Positions 36,363 to 44,635 of a DNA stretch of 64,000 nt are shown piece by piece (position 1 is the stretch's first letter; each line of letters begins with the position of its first letter). Source of the DNA: Brucella pseudogrignonensis (GTDB taxonomy: Bacteria > Pseudomonadota > Alphaproteobacteria > Rhizobiales > Rhizobiaceae). The DNA is taken from the NCBI RefSeq assembly GCF_002252525.1, contig NZ_NNRM01000046.1:157831-221830 (forward strand), given 5' to 3'. The position numbers were made by a program, and so were the translations under genes. The notes under the pieces were generated by a model. That model made no database searches, had not been told where the DNA came from, and saw only the letters and a list, made by a program, of their open reading frames with translations.

Positions 36363-36407
36363 TACAACGCAGTTCCCCCATCAAAGTCGAAGTTCCGCTT
36401 GGAAAAT

Positions 36408-37481
36408 ATGAAAAAGAAAAAGTCTTTTACGATCAGAGATATTGCCGAAAATGCGGGTGTTTCTCCCGCTACAGTGTCGCTTGTTCTGAACGGCAAAGGC
36501 GAAATTTCGGGCGAGACAAGAGCCCGCGTGCTTGAGTCGGTTTCCCGGCTCAATTATGTGCCGCGCGCAGCTAAAACTGGATCTGGTGGTGGTGAGACAA
36601 TCCGCTTTCTGAAGATCGCCAAGCATGGCGAGACAGTAAATCGGGACCACAGCGTATTTGTCTCCGACTATATCGATGGCATGTCGTCTGAGGCCACACG
36701 CCGCAATTACACGCTTGAAGTGGTAAGCTTTGAAGGGCAGCCGATCAGTGCGGTGGCAGAATCGCTGGCCGGTGCGCCGGTGCGCGGTGTGATTGCTCTG
36801 GGAACCGAGCTTTCGGCAGCAGATATCCACATGATACAGGGGCTTGGCCTGCCGACTGTGTTTATCGATACGTTTTATGAGGTCGTCGAAGCCAACTTCG
36901 TAGACATGAACAATGAAGATGCTGTTTTCAAGGTTCTGTCGCGCTTCAAACAGCTTGGTTTTTCGCGCATTGGCTTTGTCGCAAGTCATACGGAAACGAC
37001 GAATTTCCGCCTTCGGCGCGATGCGTTTTTCAAGAATATGCAGCGTCTGGACCTAAACGTTCAGGAACGCGACATTCTTTCGGTTGAATCAACCTATGAG
37101 GGTGCGCATCGCGATACGTGCGCAATGCTGCATTCGGGTCTTGATCTGGCCGAGTGCTATTTCTGCACCAATGATATCATAGCTTATGGCTTCATCCGGG
37201 CATTGAAAGGCAAGGGGCTTCGTATTCCTGATGATGTTTCGGTGATTGGTTTTGATAATCTGCCGCAAAGTGCGACCATGGAGCCTGGGCTGACGACTGT
37301 CGAAGTATCCAAGCGCAAGATCGGCAATCTCGCCGTGACCATTCTCGATGATCTCATCAATACCGCTGAATCGCAGCCACCAGTGAAAATTCTGGTCGGT
37401 GCAAGCCTCGTCATCAGATCAAGCGATGCTGGCGTTACGGCTAAATCTGCTGCACCAAAGACCGGCGCCTTTACCAGCTAA
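36408..37481 (+). CDS. LacI-family transcriptional regulator
   Basis: 357 residues. Helix-turn-helix FTIRDIAENAGVSPATVSLVLNGKGEIS and hinge region VSRLNYVPRAAK at the N-terminus, then a periplasmic-binding-protein-like effector domain (TVFIDTFYEVVE, RIGFVASHTETTNFRLRRDAFF, VSVIGFDNLPQSATMEPGLTTV). It is divergent from the six-gene ABC/dhaKL operon and very likely controls it through the two palindromes. The ATG at 36408 is used; a TTG three codons upstream is possible. The effector is probably the imported sugar or its phosphate. Confidence 0.9.
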   Translation: MKKKKSFTIRDIAENAGVSPATVSLVLNGKGEISGETRARVLESVSRLNYVPRAAKTGSGGGETIRFLKIAKHGETVNRDHSVFVSDYIDGMSSEATRRNYTLEVVSFEGQPISAVAESLAGAPVRGVIALGTELSAADIHMIQGLGLPTVFIDTFYEVVEANFVDMNNEDAVFKVLSRFKQLGFSRIGFVASHTETTNFRLRRDAFFKNMQRLDLNVQERDILSVESTYEGAHRDTCAMLHSGLDLAECYFCTNDIIAYGFIRALKGKGLRIPDDVSVIGFDNLPQSATMEPGLTTVEVSKRKIGNLAVTILDDLINTAESQPPVKILVGASLVIRSSDAGVTAKSAAPKTGAFTS

Positions 37482-37507
37482 TCCCATACGATAGAGCATG
37501 AATTTTG

Positions 37508-37541
37508 ATAGGCGGCAGGCGCAAGCTTGCCGCCTATTTTG
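37508..37541 (+). terminator. Terminator after the LacI-type regulator gene
   Basis: ATAGGCGGCA / TGCCGCCTAT 10-bp stem with a 10-base loop, followed by TTTT. It lies 27 bases after the regulator's stop and insulates the second sugar module. Confidence 0.85.
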
Positions 37542-37785
37542 CATGTCTTCGCCTCTCTCAGTCTTCTTTCTGAGCGATCTGCTTTTCAACGGCTCTGTCG
37601 GGTAAGTTGTGCGGATGGCTATCCACACCTCCCAAATAGGTAGACAATTACTCTTGTAATTTTAATTATACATCTGTATTCAGAATGAGAGTTCGCTATG
37701 GGCTGGAGGCAGAGGAGCCTTCCCGGGTGATCTTTCAAGCAGTCAGGCGGGAGGAAGTTTCGTCTGATTTCCAAGGGAGGAATTA

Positions 37786-38730
37786 ATGAATAAGCTTGCT
37801 ATGCTGGCGGCTGTTGCTGCCTTTTCGTTGCCTGTTACGGCCATGGCGCAGGACGCTCCGGGTACTGTTAAAAAAGACAGCTATCGTTTCGTCATCGTGC
37901 CAAAGGTTGTTCATCCTTGGTTTGACAAGGTGAATGAAGGCGCACAGCAGGCCGCTGCTGCGCTCAAGGCGCAGACTGGCGCCAATGTTGAAATCGTCTA
38001 CTCGGCACCACAGAGTGCAGACGTTGTTCAGCAGAACCAGATTATCGACAGCGCACTTGCCACCCGTCCGGATGGTCTTGCACTCGATCTGCTCGATCCG
38101 TCGGGCAACCGTGCGTCGCTCGAAGAAGCACAGGGACAGAAGATTCCTCTCGTGCTGTTTGACTCCGTGCCACCTGAAGGCATGACCATCACGCATATCG
38201 GTTCAGATTTCTGCGAGCAGGCTAAAATTGCTGCCCGTCGTCTGGTCGAAGTGCTGGGTGGTGAAGGCGAAGTCGCAATCATGATGGGCGTGCCTACCGC
38301 ACCGAACCATTCGATCCGCGCCGATTGCCATCGCGAAGTGTTCAAAGAACATCCGGGCATCAAGGTTGTTGCTGAAGGCATCGACAATGACAGCATCGAA
38401 ATCGCACAGCAGCAGGCAGCAGCCATCATGCAGGCCAATCCAAACCTGAAGGGCTGGGTTGCTTCGGATGCGGCTGGTCCGATCGGCATCGGTCAGGCTA
38501 TCGTTGAAGCTGGCAAGCAGGGCAAGGTCACGCTGGTCGGCCTCGACAACCTGCCGGAAATGCTCGACATGATCCGCAATGGCGTGGCTGACAGCTCATC
38601 CGCATCGCAGCCTGAACTTCAGGGTTACTGGTCGGTGATGACGCTCTGGGCACAGGCAACCGGTGCTCCGGTTCCTGGCTATATCGACACCGGCAATGCG
38701 TTCCTTACCAAGGAAAACGTAGGCAACTGA
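37786..38730 (+). CDS. Sugar ABC transporter substrate-binding protein (ribose class)
   Basis: 314 residues with a signal peptide (NKLAMLAAVAAFSLPVTAMAQ) and an ideal ribosome site (GGGAGG). Type I periplasmic fold: VVHPWFDKVNEGAQQAAAAL, DGLALDLLDPSGNRASLEEA, GSDFCEQAKIAARRLVEVLGG, TLVGLDNLPEMLDMIRNG. First gene of the second sugar module. It is only distantly like the other binding protein at 34138-35148, so the two modules probably take up different ligands. Confidence 0.9.
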   Translation: MNKLAMLAAVAAFSLPVTAMAQDAPGTVKKDSYRFVIVPKVVHPWFDKVNEGAQQAAAALKAQTGANVEIVYSAPQSADVVQQNQIIDSALATRPDGLALDLLDPSGNRASLEEAQGQKIPLVLFDSVPPEGMTITHIGSDFCEQAKIAARRLVEVLGGEGEVAIMMGVPTAPNHSIRADCHREVFKEHPGIKVVAEGIDNDSIEIAQQQAAAIMQANPNLKGWVASDAAGPIGIGQAIVEAGKQGKVTLVGLDNLPEMLDMIRNGVADSSSASQPELQGYWSVMTLWAQATGAPVPGYIDTGNAFLTKENVGN

Positions 38731-38750
38731 TCCGTTCTGGTCTTGTTGCA

Positions 38751-38780
38751 GGGGCACGGGTTCTCCCGTGCTCCATTCTT
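38751..38780 (+). terminator. Hairpin after the second binding-protein gene
   Basis: GGGGCACGGG / CCCGTGCTCC stem with loop TTCT, followed by ATTCTTTCC, 20 bases after the stop. As in the first module, a strong hairpin separates binding protein and ATPase, so it probably limits read-through and protects the upstream mRNA. Confidence 0.6.
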
Positions 38781-38847
38781 TCCTGTACTATCGGCTTTGA
38801 CTGGCGGCTTGCCGGACACGCGTCGATAGTTTTCCAAGGTGTCCATC

Positions 38848-40347
38848 ATGGCTTATCTTGAAACAAGCGGATTAGGCCGGGACTTTCCGGGCGTAACCGC
38901 GCTGGATGGTGTTGACCTGAAAATCGAGCTCGGTCGCACGCATATTCTTGCTGGCGAAAACGGCGCCGGCAAATCAACACTCGTAAAAATTCTGACCGGA
39001 ACCGATAGCGCTTCGCGCGGTCAGGTGCTGATTGATGGTCGCGATCCTGTCGCTGATCCTGCGCTCTATAAAAACGTCGCCTATGTTCCGCAGGAGCTGA
39101 CGCTGTTCCCACAGATGAGCGTCGCTGAAAACCTGTTCATGCCATTCAGCCGAACCGGCCATGGCGGCTTTCTCGTCAACCGCAAGGCGTTGATGGAAGA
39201 GGCAAAATCCTATCTCGACCGTTTCGGCATCGAAGCGCAGCCGGATGATCTGGTTGCCAATATTTCTGTGTCCGATCAGCAGCTTTTGCAGATTGCGCGT
39301 GCCTGCACCAATGAGCAGATGAAGGTGCTGATCCTTGATGAGCCGACATCTTCGCTGACGCGCGTTGAAGTCGAACGTGTCTTCAAGGTTATTCGTGGTC
39401 TTCTCGATCGCGATCATGCGATTGTTTTCATCAGCCACAAGATGGAAGAAGTCTTCCAGATTGGCGATGATTATACCGTTCTGCGCAATGGTACGAAAAT
39501 CGAAAGCGGTCATATCAAAGATATTACCGAAGCTGATCTGATCCGCGCCATGTCTGGCCGCGATCTTTCCTTTGATGAGCATTTCCGTCCGTCAAAGCCT
39601 ACCACTGAAACCATCATGGAAGTGCGCGGTCTTTCGGGATCGCGTTTTGAAGACATCAGTTTTGATCTGCGCAAAGGCGAGATTCTCGGCTTCGCCGGAC
39701 TGGTGGGCGCTGGACGCTCCGAAGTGATGCAGACGATCTTTGGCTTTTTGAAAGCCAAAGCGGGCCAGGTGAAGGTGGAAGGCGAGAGCTGGGCACTGAA
39801 TGATACCTCGCGCTCGGTTTCCGGCGGTATGCTCTATCTTTCGGAAGAGCGCAAACATCACGGCATTCTGCCGCTTCTGTCACTGCGTGAGAATATCGGC
39901 ATTTCGGTGCTGTCGCTGACCAGCGGCAAATTGGGTATCTCCGACCGCCGTGAACGCAATATCGTGCAGAAGATCATCGATGATTACGGTATCCGCACGT
40001 CTGGAATGGGCAAGCGCATCTCGCAGCTTTCGGGCGGTAATCAGCAGAAGGCCATTATCGGTCGCGCCATGGCCACGCGTCCGCGCGTCCTCATCTTTGA
40101 TGAGCCGACGAAGGGTATCGATATCCGGACCAAGTCCGAGATTTATCGCATCATGAAAAATCTTGCCGAAGAAGGCGTCGGTGTCATCCTCGTCTCCTCG
40201 GAACTCAACGAACTGCAGAAATGCGCAAGCCGTATCATCACCATGCATAACGGCCATATCACCGGTGAGTTCTCCACCACCGATACCAACAATGAAACAC
40301 TCGTGGGCGCGATCTTTGGAACAGAGGTAAAAGCCGATGCAAACTAA
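38848..40347 (+). CDS. Ribose-type sugar ABC transporter ATP-binding protein (two ABC domains)
   Basis: 499 residues. Domain 1: Walker A GENGAGKST, signature-like ISVSDQQLLQIARACT, Walker B LILDEPTSSLT, FISHKMEEV. Domain 2: GLVGAGRSEV in place of a perfect Walker A, signature LSGGNQQKAIIGRAM and FDEPTKGIDI. The ATG at 38848 is preferred over a GTG three codons upstream. It overlaps the permease gene by 11 bases. Only one permease gene belongs to this module, so the permease is expected to be a homodimer. Confidence 0.92.
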   Translation: MAYLETSGLGRDFPGVTALDGVDLKIELGRTHILAGENGAGKSTLVKILTGTDSASRGQVLIDGRDPVADPALYKNVAYVPQELTLFPQMSVAENLFMPFSRTGHGGFLVNRKALMEEAKSYLDRFGIEAQPDDLVANISVSDQQLLQIARACTNEQMKVLILDEPTSSLTRVEVERVFKVIRGLLDRDHAIVFISHKMEEVFQIGDDYTVLRNGTKIESGHIKDITEADLIRAMSGRDLSFDEHFRPSKPTTETIMEVRGLSGSRFEDISFDLRKGEILGFAGLVGAGRSEVMQTIFGFLKAKAGQVKVEGESWALNDTSRSVSGGMLYLSEERKHHGILPLLSLRENIGISVLSLTSGKLGISDRRERNIVQKIIDDYGIRTSGMGKRISQLSGGNQQKAIIGRAMATRPRVLIFDEPTKGIDIRTKSEIYRIMKNLAEEGVGVILVSSELNELQKCASRIITMHNGHITGEFSTTDTNNETLVGAIFGTEVKADAN

Positions 40348-41302
40348 TCCCTTTTCCAATCTCATCCGCACGCCGCTGGCCGGTGTGTTTGTGGCGCTTC
40401 TGGTGATCTTTGCCCTGTCGGCGATCCTTTCACCCTACTTTCTCACACCTTACAATCTGTCGGTTGTTGCGCGCGGTCTCGCCTTTGTCGGCCTCATCAC
40501 CATTGCACAGTCGATGCTGATGGTGCTGGGCGAGCTCGATCTGTCGCTCGGCGTGATCGGTGGTCTTTCCGGCGTTGTTTCGGGCATTCTGATGGTACGG
40601 ATGGGTTTTGAGCCTTATTCGGCAATGCTGCTGGCAATATTGCTTGGCCTTTGCCTTGGTCTGTTCAACGGCTTCCTCGTCACCTTCCTCCGCCTGCATT
40701 CACTGGTGCTCACCATTGGTACGGCGGGCATCTTCGGCGGTGCCAATCTGGTGCTGACCCGCGGTGTTGCTATCACCGGCATTCCGCGTGATGTGCAATA
40801 TCTCGGACGTGGTGATTTGTTCGGCGTGCCAGTGCCATTCATCATCATGTTTGTTGCACTGCTGGTCGCGACTTTCGTGATGCTGAAAACCCCGTTTGGT
40901 CGTTATATGTATGCCATCGGCAACAATCGTGACGGCGCCCGTATGCTGGGCATTCGCGTGGACCGTGTGCGTCTTATGGTGTTCGGTGTGGCCGGTGCCA
41001 TTGCAGGCCTTGCAGGCGTGCTGATGGTTGCGCGTCTTGGAACGGCACAGCCGTCGATTGGCGACAGCTGGGTTCTGGCTCCGATCGCTGCATCCGTCAT
41101 CGGTGGCGTTGCCACAACGGGTGGTATCGGCAGCCCGATTGGTGCGATCCTCGGTGCAGGTATCATCGCTATTATTGAAAACATTATCGTTCTGTTCGGT
41201 GTCTCCCCCTATTGGCAGGGCATTGTTTCAGGTGCAATCGTCGTGCTGGCCATCTCGTTCGATGCCATATCGCGTCGTTATCTGCGCCGGGATGCCCACT
41301 GA
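40337..41302 (+). CDS. Ribose-type sugar ABC transporter permease
   Basis: 321 residues, about ten helices, RbsC family. Features: GELDLSLGVIGGLSGVVSGI in the middle, the GRYMYAIGNNRDGARMLGI loop that contacts the ATPase, and GGVATTGGIGSPIGAILGAG. It follows the ATPase with an 11-base overlap and precedes the kinase gene by 35 bases, all in the same operon. Confidence 0.92.
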   Translation: MQTNPFSNLIRTPLAGVFVALLVIFALSAILSPYFLTPYNLSVVARGLAFVGLITIAQSMLMVLGELDLSLGVIGGLSGVVSGILMVRMGFEPYSAMLLAILLGLCLGLFNGFLVTFLRLHSLVLTIGTAGIFGGANLVLTRGVAITGIPRDVQYLGRGDLFGVPVPFIIMFVALLVATFVMLKTPFGRYMYAIGNNRDGARMLGIRVDRVRLMVFGVAGAIAGLAGVLMVARLGTAQPSIGDSWVLAPIAASVIGGVATTGGIGSPIGAILGAGIIAIIENIIVLFGVSPYWQGIVSGAIVVLAISFDAISRRYLRRDAH

Positions 41303-41337
41303 TCTGACGACCTGACACGTTTTAGAAAGCCAGAAAT

Positions 41338-43101
41338 ATGAATGAACAAGTCAAAACGAAGAAGCTGATCAACGCGCCGGAAAACATCATTGCAGAAATG
41401 ATCGAAGGTATGGTCGGCGCGCATCCGGACATGCTGCGTGTTGAAGGCGAAACGGGTCGTGCAGTTGTGGCCGTCGATGGTCCTCGCGAAGGCAAGGTCG
41501 GCATTGTGGTCGGCGGCGGTTCAGGTCACGAGCCAGCTTTTGCAGGCTATGTCGGGCGCGGCCTTGCCGATGCGGCAGCTGTTGGTAACGTGTTTGCCTC
41601 CCCATCGCCTGCTCATATTGCAGAAGCGGCACGGGCTGCGGATGGCGGCGCGGGCGTGCTGATGCTCTATGGCAATTATACCGGCGACGTTCTCAACTTC
41701 ACGATGGCTGCGGAAGAACTCGCGCAGGATGGCATGGATGTGCGTCATGTCGCGGTTGCGGATGATGTGGCCTCGGCACCGCTTGATCGCAAGTCGGAGC
41801 GCCGCGGTATTGCTGGCGACTTCTTCGTGTTCAAGGTTGCTGGTGCTGCAGCTGATCTGGGTGAATCCCTTCCGCGTGTTGAAGCGCTTGCGCAGGCTGC
41901 CAATGAAGCGACCCGTTCGATGGGCGTGGCATTGAGCCCTTGCTCGCTGCCCCAGACCGGCAAGCCGAATTTCTCCATCGGTGACGATGAGATGGAAATC
42001 GGCATGGGCCTGCATGGCGAGCCGGGCATCCGCCGCCAGAAGCTTGCGCCTGCCGATGAAGTGACTGATGAACTGATGGCCTCGGTCGTTGAAGAACTGG
42101 CGCTCAAGGCTGGTGATCGCGTTGCTGTTCTGGTCAACGGACTTGGCGCGACCACGCATGTCGAGCTTTACCTGATTTTCCGCCGCGTGAAGCAGATTCT
42201 GGATGGCAGGGACGTTCAGATTCACGCCTCATGGGTTGGCGAATATGCGACGTCGCTCGAAATGGCGGGTGCATCGGTGACGCTGATGAAGCTTGATGCG
42301 ACGTTGCAGACGCTACTCGATCATCCATGCCATACGCCAGCTCTAACGGTGGGCGCCGTGCAGGCAAGCGATCGTGAACCGGCTTCACATCGCAAGGCGC
42401 AGCGCAGCGCTGAACACAAAGAAGCTGTCACGGACACGCCGCGCAAGCTCATCACCGAGGGTGATGTGACACCTGCGCTTTTCAAGGCGATGATGATGAA
42501 TGTCGGCAATCAGATCATTGCCGAGAAGAACTGGCTCTCGGAACTCGATGGCGTGATTGGCGATGGCGATCACGGCATTACCATGGAAATCGGCTGGAAG
42601 GCCGTGCAACATGCGCTTGAAGACGAGCAGGGCGATGAAACCATTGAAGCCATCTGCAAGCGCATGGCCAAGGCGTTTCTGGATGCGGTTGGTGCCTCGT
42701 CGGGTCCGCTCTATGCAACGGCATTCCTGCGTGCGGGTACGGCTGTCAGCAATCGTCTGAACCTTGACGGTACGGGCATTGCTGAATGGCTAGCCGCCGC
42801 ATCGCAAGGCATCCAGGATCGGGGCCGCGCGGCACCGGGTGACAAGACGATGATCGATGCATGGGTTCCGGCGGTTGAGGCTGCGAATGAAGCTGCGAAG
42901 GCTGGCAAGTCCACGCTCGACGTACTGATTGCGGCACGCGATGGTGCGGAAGCGGGTATGAAGGCGACGGCTGCAATGGAATCGCGCCGTGGCCGTTCAG
43001 CCAAGCTTGGCGAGCGCTCCATCGGTCATATTGATCCGGGTGCAGCGTCTACATTCGTAACTCTGCGCGCCATGGCAGAAGCGCTTCAAGCTAAGGCTTA
43101 A
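41338..43101 (+). CDS. Fused dihydroxyacetone-family kinase (DhaK-DhaL)
   Basis: 587 residues. DhaK part about 1-340: VGGGSGHEPAFAGYVG, GVLMLYGNYTGDVLNF, covalent-binding His in EIGMGLHGEPG, VLVNGLGATTHVELYLI. A charged linker (about 345-375) leads to the DhaL part with the metal motif LDGVIGDGDHGITM and GASSGPLYATAFLRAG. Single-chain ATP-dependent kinases of this type act on dihydroxyacetone, glyceraldehyde, erythrulose or related ketoses. It carries out in one protein what 29660-31312 do in two. Confidence 0.93.
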   Translation: MNEQVKTKKLINAPENIIAEMIEGMVGAHPDMLRVEGETGRAVVAVDGPREGKVGIVVGGGSGHEPAFAGYVGRGLADAAAVGNVFASPSPAHIAEAARAADGGAGVLMLYGNYTGDVLNFTMAAEELAQDGMDVRHVAVADDVASAPLDRKSERRGIAGDFFVFKVAGAAADLGESLPRVEALAQAANEATRSMGVALSPCSLPQTGKPNFSIGDDEMEIGMGLHGEPGIRRQKLAPADEVTDELMASVVEELALKAGDRVAVLVNGLGATTHVELYLIFRRVKQILDGRDVQIHASWVGEYATSLEMAGASVTLMKLDATLQTLLDHPCHTPALTVGAVQASDREPASHRKAQRSAEHKEAVTDTPRKLITEGDVTPALFKAMMMNVGNQIIAEKNWLSELDGVIGDGDHGITMEIGWKAVQHALEDEQGDETIEAICKRMAKAFLDAVGASSGPLYATAFLRAGTAVSNRLNLDGTGIAEWLAAASQGIQDRGRAAPGDKTMIDAWVPAVEAANEAAKAGKSTLDVLIAARDGAEAGMKATAAMESRRGRSAKLGERSIGHIDPGAASTFVTLRAMAEALQAKA

Positions 43102-43110
43102 TCAAGTAGC

Positions 43111-43140
43111 ACAGGGGGCCGTGTTTAGCGCGGCCCCTGT
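43111..43140. terminator. Bidirectional terminator between kinase and SorC-type regulator
   Basis: CAGGGGgCCG pairs with CGGCCCCTG around GTGTTTAGCG. The hairpin lies in the 23-base gap between convergent stops and runs into the 3' end of the regulator gene. Confidence 0.65.
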
Positions 43141-44081
43141 AACAATGCGCGGGCGACGCCTTCATTGGTGACGAGACGATTGACATAACCGCCGCGCAGA
43201 ATGGCCCGAATAATCGGAATTTTGTTCACCCCACCCGAGACCAGAACCGATGCGGGTTTGAGTTTGAGCTTGTCCGGTGGCAGGGCAATGATTGAATCAT
43301 TGAGGAAATGGTCAATCGGACGCCCCTGAGCATCAAGAAAATACCCCAGAAATTCACCGACCGCCCCAAGCTTCAGCACGGCATCGAGGTTATCTTTCAC
43401 CACGCGGATGTGGGTGAGTGAGGTTTCTGATGTTAGTGCGCCGCAAGAGACAAGGCCGATATCTGCAATTTCGGTGCGGGCCAGAACGTCTGTCAGCTCG
43501 TCGCTCAAAAGAATTGCATCGCGGCTTTCGCGGTTGGCGCAATAGATCGGGGCGGTGAGATAATGGCACTCCACGCCGAGCGCCCGCGCAAAGTCGGTTG
43601 CAACTTCAAATGTGTTGGTAGAGGAGCCGCTGGTCACGCCCCCCGTCAGGCTGACGACCCAGCTTTCAGGTTTGGGACGCGAACGCAAATTTCTGACCGC
43701 AAAACTTAAAGTGCGTCCCGAGGCAATGCCCACTCCCATGTCCCGCCCAGCAATCAGCTCGCTTGCCATGGTTCCGGCGGCTTCACCGATCACACGTTTC
43801 TGCTCCAGATAGTCATCAAGATCCGGCACCACAACGGCATCGGCTAAGCCGTAGCGAGCCGCGACCTTCTCCGCCAGTTCGATACAATCCACAAGCGGCA
43901 GGCTGACTTTGACCTGTATCTGACCCGACTCACGAACCTGACCAATGATCTTGTTGACCTTTAGCCGGGTAATGTTGAGCCGCTGCGCGATTTCCTGCTG
44001 GGTCTGGCCGCCAATGAAATAGAGCCAGGCCACGCGTGCGCGTTCCTGCTCTTCATCGACTGACACGAAATTCTCGTTCAT
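43125..44081 (-). CDS. SorC/DeoR-type sugar-binding transcriptional regulator
   Basis: 318 residues. N-terminal helix-turn-helix (VAWLYFIGGQTQQEIAQRL, then ITRLKVNKIIGQVRESG) and a C-terminal sugar-phosphate-binding domain (GIASGRTLSFAVRNL; SLTGGVTSGSSTNTFEVA; LVSGGVNKIPIIRAIL). This is the family of SorC, LsrR and the erythritol regulator EryD. It is convergent with the second sugar module and probably controls it, with a phosphorylated ketose as inducer. Its own upstream region carries a dispersed palindrome. Confidence 0.88.
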   Translation of the reverse strand: MNENFVSVDEEQERARVAWLYFIGGQTQQEIAQRLNITRLKVNKIIGQVRESGQIQVKVSLPLVDCIELAEKVAARYGLADAVVVPDLDDYLEQKRVIGEAAGTMASELIAGRDMGVGIASGRTLSFAVRNLRSRPKPESWVVSLTGGVTSGSSTNTFEVATDFARALGVECHYLTAPIYCANRESRDAILLSDELTDVLARTEIADIGLVSCGALTSETSLTHIRVVKDNLDAVLKLGAVGEFLGYFLDAQGRPIDHFLNDSIIALPPDKLKLKPASVLVSGGVNKIPIIRAILRGGYVNRLVTNEGVARALLQGPR

Positions 44082-44159
44082 TCACTGGCCCTTAACAGTC
44101 GCTACGTGCGGCAGGATATCCTTGAGCGTGCGCGCTGAAAAGCATCATTTCCTGCGCTC

Positions 44160-44211
44160 TTTCAACGCGCATCTTACCTGAAAACGGTTTCTCATTTTCA
44201 GGACGCGCTTC
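44160..44211. repeat. Dispersed palindromic element (copy)
   Basis: Runs from AACGCGCATC through CTGAAAACGG to CAGGACGCGCT. It matches 18720-18771 over most of its length. It lies between the SorC-type gene and the third receptor locus. Confidence 0.6.
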
Positions 44212-44407
44212 TCACTCTTTTCATAATTGAGGTGCGGGCCGCAATGCATTTTGCAATGCAGGATGTTATTTCTTTTCAAGCTACACTGAATGCCGCCAAG
44301 TCTTTGTATCTGAAATTTGCAGAGCATATTTAAGTAATTTAACTTGACTCTAATTATCATGTTAACTAGAGGTTGCGGCGGGGGCATCCCTGTCGGCGGG
44401 TAAGATC

Positions 44408-44527
44408 ATGTATAACAAAAATAGTCGGAAGACGGCGCTTCATCGATTTGTCGAGGGAGATGGATTCTGGGTAGCGTATGCTGGTTTATTTGCAGTGATC
44501 GTTATCATTGCAAATCTTTACCTTTGA
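44408..44527 (+). CDS. Putative 39-residue membrane protein upstream of a TonB receptor
   Basis: Short frame MYNKNSRK..., with one clear membrane helix (WVAYAGLFAVIVIIANLYL) after a basic N-terminus. A GGCGGG lies about 9 bases before the ATG. It precedes the receptor gene by 108 bases on the same strand, in the position where small heme-uptake proteins (HemP class) are found, but it does not look like HemP. Coding is plausible because the charge and helix pattern are protein-like; there is no homology support. Confidence 0.4.
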   Translation: MYNKNSRKTALHRFVEGDGFWVAYAGLFAVIVIIANLYL

Positions 44528-44635
44528 AAATTGTCAGCCTATAAACTGCAACGTCTGCAGGCCGACCACGCATATCAGCAGCAAGCGATAGTTCTCAGGT
44601 AGCCAGCCACTGATTTCCACTTTCGCGAGGAAACA

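Noticed and set aside
37508-37785. Riboswitch before the second sugar binding-protein gene
   Set aside because: Only the LacI-gene terminator and an AT-rich promoter-like stretch are seen; no known aptamer pattern.
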